From: Streptococcaceae bacterium
Lineage (GTDB): Bacteria; Bacillota; Bacilli; Lactobacillales; Streptococcaceae
Direction: 5' to 3'
NCBI GenBank assembly: GCA_031279745.1
Contig: JAITHN010000005.1
Span: forward strand, 1-13,999
DNA: 13,999 nucleotides
The notes beneath the pieces were generated by a model. It saw nothing but the letters and a program-made list of their open reading frames with translations. It ran no database searches and had not been told where the DNA came from. This document shows, piece by piece, positions 6,961-13,748 of this stretch. The number at the start of each line of letters is the position of its first letter. Within the stretch, counting starts at the first letter, position 1. A program made the position numbers and the translations under genes.

Positions 6961-7957
6961 ACATGAATGAGACAAACAGATCTTTCACTTGTTGAGAAAT
7001 ATTCGGCAAACTTCTCGTTTGAGCTAACTTGTACGCGTTTTCTCGCATCTCTTTGCATGGATTTTCAAGCAAGAAAGCTAATTTCTCAACAAACTCTCTT
7101 TCCGTCCTTCCCTTTTGACAGTGCACCTCGTCTTCCAACCACGGAGAATAGGCCGGAATGTCACGAACAAGCACTTTTTGCTTGCTCGCAAGCGCTTCTA
7201 GGACCACAATCCCCTCAGACTCTCGTTGACTTGGAAAGAAGAAAACATCTGCAGATGAAAGCGCACCCTCTAAGAGATCACCTTTTATAAATCCGGTGAA
7301 TTCTACATTCTCTATCTTTTTGGACATCTCCTTCTTTAATCTAGGAGATACCATAATGGCTGGTGCTTCTCCCAACCACATAAATCGGACATTAGGAAAT
7401 TTTTTTGCAACTTCTATAAAGTCATGAATTCCTTTTCGTTCATAGTAATGCCCAACGCTTATCACAACCTGTTGACCAGGTTGAATGCCAAAAATTTCCC
7501 TGAATGCATTTTCTTTCAAAGCATTTGGTAAATATTGAGGCAAATTCACCCCACTTGAAACCACAAAGGTGGGAGGAGTAATCCCGTAACCTTCGATTAA
7601 GCTCTTCGTGTAGGGCGTTGGAGTGAATAAAGCGTCTGCACTATTGTAAAAGCGAATCAAGTATTTTTTATAATTAGAAGAAATCAGATTACTTCCAATA
7701 AAACTTCCTCTAAAATCCTCTTCAAAACTCCTCGCAAAGATGATGACTTTTTTTCCGGCTTTTTTTGCCTTTCGAATCATGTTCATCGCATGAACGCCGT
7801 ATGTATGCACGTATAAAATATCATAATCTTTTGCTTTTGTATCATGCGTCACATCAAATCCCGCTAACTTTAGTAAGTGTTCTTGATTATAATAGGCTCG
7901 AGCTAAACCAGAGCGACTTAACATTTTTTGTCCTTCAAAATAAAGAAGTATTTTCAT
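6959..7957 (-). CDS. GT4-type glycosyltransferase, probably glycolipid synthesis
   Basis: A 332-residue GT-B-fold transferase, middle gene of the set of three. Seen: MKILLYFEGQKMLSRSGLAR (1-20) with a serine/glycine N-terminal loop, FARSFEEDFRGSFIGSN (74-90), FTPTPYTKSLIEGYGI (111-126), SVGHYYERKGIHDF (167-180) with the phosphate-binding Arg/Lys, and the E(x7)E motif at E246-E254 in SEGIVVLEALAS. There is no signal peptide or transmembrane helix, as for peripheral membrane glycolipid enzymes. Similar proteins occur in Lactobacillales; I cannot tell whether this one adds the second or a third sugar, or serves another lipid or polysaccharide. It starts 19 nt after the first glycosyltransferase (GGAGG and AGGGG upstream) and ends 11 nt before the next start, so all three are one operon. 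Confidence 0.8.
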   Translation of the reverse strand: MKILLYFEGQKMLSRSGLARAYYNQEHLLKLAGFDVTHDTKAKDYDILYVHTYGVHAMNMIRKAKKAGKKVIIFARSFEEDFRGSFIGSNLISSNYKKYLIRFYNSADALFTPTPYTKSLIEGYGITPPTFVVSSGVNLPQYLPNALKENAFREIFGIQPGQQVVISVGHYYERKGIHDFIEVAKKFPNVRFMWLGEAPAIMVSPRLKKEMSKKIENVEFTGFIKGDLLEGALSSADVFFFPSQRESEGIVVLEALASKQKVLVRDIPAYSPWLEDEVHCQKGRTEREFVEKLAFLLENPCKEMRENAYKLAQTRSLPNISQQVKDLFVSFM

Positions 7958-7976
7958 CCGTCCCCTGCTCCTCCAT

Positions 7977-8996
7977 TTATTTCATACTTTGTTCTTTATA
8001 AAAATCTTCCCAAACTTGTGAGAGTCTTTCCTCTGAGTAGGCGAGCGAAATCGAACGAGATTTTTCTGAAAGTTCTCCTAGATACTCCGGATTCGCTTTC
8101 ATCTTTAAAAGCTCATCTCCCATTTCTTTCTGACCACCTGCTTTCGCATATCCATCAAAAAAGATGTCTTCATACAGCTCTAAATCGCGAAGCAATATGG
8201 GCGTCTCTGTATTCGCTGCTTCTAAAATACTCATTGGCATCAATTCACTAAAACTAGGGAGTAGAAAAACATCTGCCAAATTATAAAGATGCTGCAGTTC
8301 GCTTCTATCTATTATCCCCGTAAAAATAAGATTTTTTGGTGGATTCGCCATCATTTCTTTGTACTTTTCATACCCATCGGTAATCAAGCTAAAAGAAAAG
8401 CCTCCCGCCCAAATAAACTTAATCTGTGGATTTTCTACTGCCAACTGAAAAAAATCATCTATCCCTTTTCTCTTTTGCACTTGTCCAGCACCTAAAACAA
8501 CAAAATCTTCATCGGAAAGGCCATACTGCTTGCGATTTTTTCGGATGACTTCCTCGGTCTCAACAAAGAAGTTTTCTTTTGAAATGAAGTTGGGAATAAA
8601 CGTAATCTTTTCTTCTGGAATCCCCAATTCGATTAACTTTAACTTGAACTCTGGATTGACGACGACAAGATGATCCATTTTGCCATAGAAATGCATGACG
8701 TATTTCTTAAAAATATGGAAGGCGAATTTCGGCAGGCGGATACTTCCATCCAATGTTTCCGGAATGAAATGCACATACCCGATTTTTCTGCCCGTCTTCT
8801 TGAAGAAGGTCGTCAAATAGAAAGGAAAATCAATCGTATGATAATGGGAAATATCTGCTTTTTTAAATGAATTGACAGATAGTTCCAAAGTCTTCGAATT
8901 TCTCTCCTTCAAAAGTTTCATCAGTTCTAGATACGCGCTTCCAACTCCTTGCCCTGCAACTTTGTCCGCGCTTGAATACATTACAATTTTTAACAT
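7977..8996 (-). CDS. GT4-type glycosyltransferase, CpoA/BgsA/LafB-like
   Basis: First gene of the glycolipid operon, 339 residues from the ATG at 8996. Seen: MYSSADKVAGQGVGSAYLEL (6-25) with the glycine-rich N-terminal loop, ADISHYHTID (47-56), KIGYVHFIPETLDGSIRLP (71-89), VVVNPEFKLKL (111-121), GAGQVQKRKGIDDF (169-182), IWAGGFSF (195-202), and the E(x7)E motif E251-E259 in ELMPMSILEAAN. The pattern recalls the streptococcal CpoA, enterococcal BgsA and Listeria LafB enzymes that put a second hexose on monoglucosyl-diacylglycerol. The exact sugar (glucose or galactose) cannot be read from sequence. The frame also opens at TTG 8999, but GGGGG (9007-9003) is 6 nt from the ATG and only 3 nt from the TTG, favouring the ATG. 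An extended -10 promoter precedes it directly. Confidence 0.85.
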   Translation of the reverse strand: MLKIVMYSSADKVAGQGVGSAYLELMKLLKERNSKTLELSVNSFKKADISHYHTIDFPFYLTTFFKKTGRKIGYVHFIPETLDGSIRLPKFAFHIFKKYVMHFYGKMDHLVVVNPEFKLKLIELGIPEEKITFIPNFISKENFFVETEEVIRKNRKQYGLSDEDFVVLGAGQVQKRKGIDDFFQLAVENPQIKFIWAGGFSFSLITDGYEKYKEMMANPPKNLIFTGIIDRSELQHLYNLADVFLLPSFSELMPMSILEAANTETPILLRDLELYEDIFFDGYAKAGGQKEMGDELLKMKANPEYLGELSEKSRSISLAYSEERLSQVWEDFYKEQSMK

Positions 8997-9019
8997 CAAT
9001 TTCCCCCTAAATATTTTCC

Positions 9020-9048
9020 ATTATAACACATGGGTGAATTTGTTTTCA
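9020..9048 (-). promoter_or_regulatory. Extended -10 promoter of the glycosyltransferase-rqcP operon
   Basis: On the minus strand TGAAAA (9048-9043), a 17-bp spacer ending in TGT, then consensus TATAAT (9025-9020). The TG one base before the -10 makes it an extended -10 promoter. It lies just behind the ileS terminator and about 24 nt before the first glycosyltransferase start codon. Confidence 0.78.
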
Positions 9049-9062
9049 CTCTGCCATTTTTC

Positions 9063-9101
9063 AAAAAAACACTTTTGGAAGTAGACTTCCAAAAGTGTTT
9101 T
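9063..9101 (-). terminator. Rho-independent terminator of ileS
   Basis: Perfect 17-bp inverted repeat (9085-9101 with 9066-9082) and, on the minus strand, a run of T through 9063. It starts 2 nt after the ileS stop codon. The A/T-rich lower stem gives it a T or A run on both sides, so it may also stop transcription on the plus strand. Confidence 0.93.
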
Positions 9102-9103
9102 GC

Positions 9104-11896
9104 TTACTTCTCTTCAAATCCTGTCTCAACTGCTTCAGGGAACGATTCTTCTAGAACTGCAGCACAGCTCGCACATACTTCTTTCAAATGTGGATTCGCA
9201 CTCTGTCCTACATCTTGTTTCGTTTGGCGACAACGCACACAAACAACACCTGCAGCATGCTCGATTTTTAAGAGCGTTTTACCAAATGTTTTGGCATCCT
9301 CAGCATTTTGTTCATCATTTAACTCAAACTCTGAAACAATCAAGAGAGGAGCAATTTCTTGATTGAGCACTTCCAACATCACTTTTTGCCCTTTAGTCGC
9401 ATAGACTGTTACTTTGGCTTCCAATGATTTCCCAATCAATTTTTCATTACGCGCTTCTTCCAAACCTTTTAGCACATCGTCTCGGAATTCAATAAATTGC
9501 CCCCAAACTTCAAGTATTTCGCCTTCAGAAGAGAAAACTTCCGCAGTTGGAAACTCTGATAATTGTGCATAGGCTTCCGGCTCTTTTAATTCTTTCCAAA
9601 TCTCTTCTGCAGTATGCGGAAGAATAGGTGTTAACAGCTTCGTCAAATGAACAGCCGCTTCGTACATTACCGTTTGCATGCGTCTTCTTGAAAGAGACTC
9701 TTTCGCATCGATATAGACAATATCTTTTGCAAAATCAAGGTAGAACTGACTGAGGTCGATGGTTAAGAAGTTCACGATGGTTTTGTAGATTTGGATGAAA
9801 TTGTACTTGTCATAGCCATCTTCACGGACGGATTGAATGACTTTATTCAAACGAATCATCAAATATTTGTCCACTGAACCTAAGTCCTCAAATGCAACTT
9901 TATCTGTCGCAGGATCAAAATCGCTCGTATTGGCGATTAAGAATCGCATGGTATTACGAATTTTACGATAGACTTCTGCAACTTGACCTAAAATATCCAT
10001 GGATACTCGTACATCAGCTTCACTATCTACACTTGCCACCCATAGACGTAAAATATCTGCGCCGTATTGTTTGACCACCTTGTCTGGCGTGATCACATTT
10101 CCAAGCGACTTGCTCATTTTTCTTCCGTTTCCATCCAAGACAAACCCTTGGGAAAGAACTGCTTTATATGGAGCAACTCCATTGATTGCAACACTTGTCG
10201 TGATACTTGAGTTAAACCATCCACGATACTGATCGCTTCCTTCTAGATACAAGTCCGCTGGGAAACTCAATTCTTCTCTTCCTTTAAGAACTGCTTCATG
10301 ACTTGAACCAGAGTCAAACCAAACATCCATAATGTCTTTTTCTTTCGTAAAGACACCATTTGGACTTGATGGATGTGTAAATCCTTCTGGCAACAAGTCT
10401 TTTGCGTCTCTTTCCCACCAAATGATTGAACCATGTTCTTCGAAAAGTTTCGCAACGTGCTCAATCACATCTGAAGATATAATTTCATCTCCGTTTTCTG
10501 CATAGAAAATCGGTAGCGGAACACCCCATGCTCTTTGACGAGAAATCACCCAATCTCCACGGTCCCTGACCATGTTATACAGACGAGTTTTCCCCCATGG
10601 AATGACCCAGTCCACTTTTTCCACTTCATCCAAAATGTTTTGTCTAAAAGCATCGATGGATGCAAACCATTGTGGCGTTGCACGGAAGATAACCGGTTTT
10701 TTCGTTCTCCAGTCGTGTGGATAGCTATGCGTGAAGAAATCTAATTTGAGCAATGCTCCTTTTTCTTCCAGCAGTTCGGTAATCACAGGATTGGCTTTGT
10801 CATAGAACATTCCTTCAAACATTGGAGCTTCATGTGTATAAACTCCTCTAGCGTCGACTGGACTTAAGACGTCGAGGTCATATTTTTTCCCAACGATGTA
10901 GTCATCCTCACCGTGACCTGGTGCAGTATGAACAAGACCAGTCCCCGCTTCGTCCGTCACGTGTTCGCCCACCATGACCAAGCTTTCTCGGTCGTAGAAG
11001 GGATGTTGCGCCGTCATATATTCCATTTCAGAACCTTTAAGGGTTTGAATAACTTTGAAGTCCGTCCATCCAATTTCACTTGCGACCTTGTCTAACATAA
11101 CCGCCGCAATCACAAATTTTCTTCCCTCTACTTCGATGACTTGATAATCAAAATTAGGATTTACTGAAATTCCTAAGTTTGCAGGCAACGTCCAAGGTGT
11201 AGTCGTCCAAATGACAAATTCAACATCATCTGATAATACACCCAATCCATCTTTCACCTTAAATGCCACATAGATGGATGCGCTTTTCACGTCTTGGTAT
11301 TCGATTTCTGCTTCTGCAAGTGAAGATTCTGAAGATGGAGACCAATAAATTGGTTTCAATCCTTTATATATATACCCTTTCTCCGCCATTTTTCCAAATA
11401 CACGGACTTGGGAAGCTTCATAGCCTTCCTGTAAGGTCACATAGGGTTGATCCCAAAGTCCCGTCACACCAAGGCGCTTGAAGTCTTCTCTTTGTGTATC
11501 TACTTGAGAAAGTGCATATTTGTGACACTCTTTCAAATAATCAACCAATTCCATCTCTTTGCGGTTGATTTTTTTGTTGGCTAGGACTTGCTCGATCGGA
11601 AGACCATGTGTATCCCAACCTGGGATGTAAGGCGCGCGGAAACCAGACATTGATTTGGAACGAACAATAATATCTTTTGAAATTTTATTTAGAGAATGAC
11701 CTAAGTGAATGTTCCCATTTGCATATGGAGGTCCATCATGCAAGACAAATGAAGGTTTCCCAGCATTAAGCTCTTGACGTTTTTCATAGACATCTTCATC
11801 TTTCCATTCCTGCTGCCAGGCTAATTCTCTATTCGGCAAGTTTGCACGCATGGGAAAAGCCGTTTTCCCAAGGTTAAGTGTTTCTTTCATTTTCAT
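9104..11896 (-). CDS. ileS: Isoleucyl-tRNA synthetase
   Basis: Cytosolic class I synthetase that charges tRNA-Ile and edits misactivated valine. It has 930 residues, normal for the bacterial type-1 enzyme. The HIGH-equivalent HLGH is at 64-67 in DGPPYANGNIHLGHSLN. The CP1 editing domain shows VIWTTTPWTLPANLG (228-242) and the GTGLVHTAPGHGEDDY segment (318-333). DVWFDSGSSH is at 524-533 and KMSKS at 593-597. A C-terminal zinc finger is formed by CVRC (886-889) and CASC (908-911). Start ATG 11896 follows AAAGGTGAA with 7 nt spacing; a second ATG two codons later is less well spaced. It is regulated by the isoleucine T-box in its leader and ends in its own terminator, so it is monocistronic. Confidence 0.98.
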   Translation of the reverse strand: MKMKETLNLGKTAFPMRANLPNRELAWQQEWKDEDVYEKRQELNAGKPSFVLHDGPPYANGNIHLGHSLNKISKDIIVRSKSMSGFRAPYIPGWDTHGLPIEQVLANKKINRKEMELVDYLKECHKYALSQVDTQREDFKRLGVTGLWDQPYVTLQEGYEASQVRVFGKMAEKGYIYKGLKPIYWSPSSESSLAEAEIEYQDVKSASIYVAFKVKDGLGVLSDDVEFVIWTTTPWTLPANLGISVNPNFDYQVIEVEGRKFVIAAVMLDKVASEIGWTDFKVIQTLKGSEMEYMTAQHPFYDRESLVMVGEHVTDEAGTGLVHTAPGHGEDDYIVGKKYDLDVLSPVDARGVYTHEAPMFEGMFYDKANPVITELLEEKGALLKLDFFTHSYPHDWRTKKPVIFRATPQWFASIDAFRQNILDEVEKVDWVIPWGKTRLYNMVRDRGDWVISRQRAWGVPLPIFYAENGDEIISSDVIEHVAKLFEEHGSIIWWERDAKDLLPEGFTHPSSPNGVFTKEKDIMDVWFDSGSSHEAVLKGREELSFPADLYLEGSDQYRGWFNSSITTSVAINGVAPYKAVLSQGFVLDGNGRKMSKSLGNVITPDKVVKQYGADILRLWVASVDSEADVRVSMDILGQVAEVYRKIRNTMRFLIANTSDFDPATDKVAFEDLGSVDKYLMIRLNKVIQSVREDGYDKYNFIQIYKTIVNFLTIDLSQFYLDFAKDIVYIDAKESLSRRRMQTVMYEAAVHLTKLLTPILPHTAEEIWKELKEPEAYAQLSEFPTAEVFSSEGEILEVWGQFIEFRDDVLKGLEEARNEKLIGKSLEAKVTVYATKGQKVMLEVLNQEIAPLLIVSEFELNDEQNAEDAKTFGKTLLKIEHAAGVVCVRCRQTKQDVGQSANPHLKEVCASCAAVLEESFPEAVETGFEEK

Positions 11897-11916
11897 AAGT
11901 CTTCACCTTTCTAAAT

Positions 11917-12113
11917 AAAAAAATCCCTACAAATGTAGGGACGAATTTTTTCGTGGTACCACCCAAGTTCACTGTTTCTTTCGAAACATACTCTAGTCAT
12001 GAATAACGACATGAACCGCCATAGTGGGCATAGGTGATAAGTTCCCTTGCGTTTCTATAAGGCTCACACCACCCCTTACTCGCTAAAAGACGTCAAGTTC
12101 ACTCTTGTTCTAT
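11917..12113 (-). ncRNA. Isoleucine T-box leader riboswitch of ileS
   Basis: Uncharged tRNA-Ile binding favours antitermination, raising IleS when charging is low. The T-box core GGGTGGTACCACG is at 11964-11952. The antiterminator can be drawn fully: GGG (11964-11962), bulge TGGTACC (11961-11955) that pairs with the tRNA 3' end, ACGAA (11954-11950), loop AAAA, TTCGT (11945-11941), CCC (11940-11938). The rival terminator is TCCCTAC (11941-11935), loop ATTT, GTAGGGA (11930-11924), then seven T. The two share TCCC, so they exclude each other. The stem I region carries ACTTATCACC with the likely specifier ATC (Ile) at 12038-12036. The 5' end is inferred from the promoter. Confidence 0.95.
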
Positions 12114-12119
12114 GCATTC

Positions 12120-12148
12120 ATTCTAATCAATTAAAATGAAAATTTCAA
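12120..12148 (-). promoter_or_regulatory. Sigma-A-type promoter of the ileS T-box transcript
   Basis: On the minus strand TTGAAA (12148-12143), a 17-bp spacer and TAGAAT (12125-12120): five of six matches in each box. The predicted start near 12113 is just upstream of T-box stem I. Confidence 0.82.
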
Positions 12149-12175
12149 CATTTTTACAAAATTCATTTACGCTTT

Positions 12176-12209
12176 TTGCCGCCATACTTTGAAACGGCAA
12201 TCAAGTATG
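12176..12209 (-). other. Interleaved inverted repeats behind divIVA
   Basis: Starting 1 nt after the divIVA stop, TTGCCG/CGGCAA (12176-12181 with 12195-12200, 6 bp) interleaves with CATACTT/AAGTATG (12183-12189 with 12203-12209, 7 bp). The stems cross, so they form either two alternative hairpins or a pseudoknot-like fold. No T run follows on the minus strand, so it is not a standard terminator. It could be a weak transcript end, a processing site or chance. Confidence 0.45.
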
Positions 12210-12210
12210 C

Positions 12211-12909
12211 CTATTCAGCCGATGCTTCTGAATCTTGTGCGGGTACACTCTGTTCTGATGTTTCTTCTGATTGTGCCTGTTCTTCGGGTTCTCCAACAGG
12301 CTCACCTGAGGGTGTGGCTGCTTCTTCCACGCTTGGTGCAGTTTGTTCTTTTTCTACATCTTGAATGATCGCTTTTAATGCTTCTTGATGATCCTCAACA
12401 GAGTTTGAAAACGGTTGTAAAAGTTCATCCCATTCAGTCGTTTTCACTGTTTGCAATTGGCTTTCAAGCATAAGCGAAAGACGTTGATGGAAACCACGTG
12501 TCTTTTTCTTCAAATCTTCTGTTTCAACAGCCAAATTCTTCGCATTGTTTGCCGCTTCTTCAAGCAATTCTTCTGCTTTTTTCTTCGCCAAAATGAGGAT
12601 TTGATCCGCTTTTGTTTCAGCAGTTTTAACGATGACATCCGCTTCATTTGAAGCGTTTGCTTTCACTTTATTCGCTGTATCTTGTGCTACGATGATAGAC
12701 TCATTCAGTGAATCTTTTAATTCATCAAAATAGCCTAATTTTTCCTTTGCGTGTTTTAAGTCTTTTGTCAATTCACGGTTTTTTTGAGAAAGTTCTTCGT
12801 AATCACGGACAACGTGAGTTAAAAAATCATCCACCTCGTCCTGATCAAATCCACCAAATTTTTTCTTTTGGAATGTTTTGTTTTGAATGTCTAATGCTGA
12901 CAATGCCAT
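12211..12909 (-). CDS. divIVA: Cell division/polar scaffold protein DivIVA
   Basis: Peripheral membrane coiled-coil protein that gathers at curved membrane near septa and poles and directs division and wall synthesis. It has 232 residues. The N-terminal lipid-binding domain (1 to about 60) shows LDIQNKTFQKKKFGGFDQDEVDDFL (given here in parts: LDIQNKTF at 6-13, FGGFDQDEVDDFL at 18-30). Coiled coil spans about 35-150, with the conserved SIIVAQ and the QLQTVKTTEWDELLQP region near 148-163. An acidic, low-complexity tail from about 185 is rich in E, S, Q, P and A. At the membrane tip the F-R pair of B. subtilis (F17-R18) reads F18-G19, with one inserted residue and three lysines just before it. 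AAAGGGGG precedes the ATG at 12909. The ylmG-ylmH-divIVA-ileS order is standard in Gram-positives. Confidence 0.96.
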   Translation of the reverse strand: MALSALDIQNKTFQKKKFGGFDQDEVDDFLTHVVRDYEELSQKNRELTKDLKHAKEKLGYFDELKDSLNESIIVAQDTANKVKANASNEADVIVKTAETKADQILILAKKKAEELLEEAANNAKNLAVETEDLKKKTRGFHQRLSLMLESQLQTVKTTEWDELLQPFSNSVEDHQEALKAIIQDVEKEQTAPSVEEAATPSGEPVGEPEEQAQSEETSEQSVPAQDSEASAE

Positions 12910-12940
12910 ATGTTTTCCCCCTTTATTTGCTCTTTTATTT

Positions 12941-12950
12941 AGAATAACAC
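12941..12950 (-). promoter_or_regulatory. Possible extended -10 element before divIVA
   Basis: GTGTTATTCT on the minus strand holds TG-T-TATTCT (-10 at 12946-12941), placed just after the ylmH stop and about 32 nt before the divIVA start. No convincing -35 box lies 16-18 bp upstream, so it may only add to transcription coming through from ylmH. Confidence 0.3.
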
Positions 12951-12954
12951 TTTC

Positions 12955-13734
12955 TTAATTCCTAAGCACAAGAAATGCCGTCCTAATCTTCTCTTTTTTC
13001 GTCTTTCCTTCAATGCGCTCAATCTTCAGCCTGCCTAAACCACGGACGCTTATGACATCGTTGATTTCAAGTTCAACATTAGGCCTATCTTCTTCATGAA
13101 AATTAAGTTTTACTTTCCCCGCTTGAACGTACGTTTTTACTTTTGATCTTGATAAACGAAAAACTTCTGCTATAACCGTATCAATCCTCAAACTCGAAAC
13201 TGTGGAAACTTCTTCCACCCAGACATCAATAGGCTTCAAGAGTTTTGTATAATCGATTTCCTCAAGTCGAATCCTCGTTTTTCCAACTGCTGTAAACTGC
13301 ATTGTAATATACTCTTTGGAACGGTCCTCCAAAAAAAGCTGCCAATGTTCGCCGTCCGTTATGATGTCTCCAAAAAGCGCTCTATCCAATCCGATACTCA
13401 TCACAGAACCCAATATGCTTCTATGCGTTAGAGTGGCAAACTTTATCGGATATTGAATTTCATAGGTTGCAATTTCGAAATCAGTCGTAGAAACTTCATG
13501 ATATTCTGGATATAAGAGGGCTCGACTTCTTTCAGCCCCCTCGTAACCTCCGTAAAATTCAAACTTAAACCCTCGTCCACCAATGACGGATTCAAAAATG
13601 AATCGCTCTCTTGGGTCTAAAAACCTCGAAAGAATAGGTCGGTATTCATTTTCAACTTTTTCGAGAAGTTCTTCACAGTAATCAATAAAGGCGTGCTCCT
13701 CTGTTCTAAAATGTTGGTAGACATTCTCGTTCAT
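12955..13734 (-). CDS. ylmH: YlmH, S4-domain RNA-binding protein
   Basis: A 259-residue protein with the conserved YlmH N-terminal region (LDPRERFIFESVIGG at 39-53, FYGGYEGAERSRALLYPEY at 60-78, LTHRSILGSVMSIGLDRALF at 102-121) and a C-terminal S4 RNA-binding domain at about 182-240 (LRIDTVIAEVFRLSRSK through GLGRLKIERI). YlmH of B. subtilis binds 50S-peptidyl-tRNA complexes and can stand in for RqcP in alanine tailing; older work tied it to division because of its location. The ATG at 13734 follows AAAGGGG with 7 nt spacing. It begins 14 nt after ylmG and is 45 nt from divIVA, so the three genes probably share a transcript. Confidence 0.95.
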   Translation of the reverse strand: MNENVYQHFRTEEHAFIDYCEELLEKVENEYRPILSRFLDPRERFIFESVIGGRGFKFEFYGGYEGAERSRALLYPEYHEVSTTDFEIATYEIQYPIKFATLTHRSILGSVMSIGLDRALFGDIITDGEHWQLFLEDRSKEYITMQFTAVGKTRIRLEEIDYTKLLKPIDVWVEEVSTVSSLRIDTVIAEVFRLSRSKVKTYVQAGKVKLNFHEEDRPNVELEINDVISVRGLGRLKIERIEGKTKKEKIRTAFLVLRN

Positions 13735-13748
13735 CGGATCACCCCTTT

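Noticed and set aside
6948..7058. N-terminal extension of the last glycosyltransferase
   Set aside because: The extension overlaps the end of the middle transferase and precedes the family N-terminus; the AGGAGG at 6960-6955 sets the start at 6947.
9030..9362. Plus-strand open frames opposite the end of ileS
   Set aside because: They overlap the ileS zinc-finger codons and the ileS terminator and are cysteine/serine-rich in the way expected of an antisense reading.
10267..10464. 65-codon minus-strand frame inside ileS
   Set aside because: It is in a different frame within the ileS catalytic domain, with no ribosome binding site of note.
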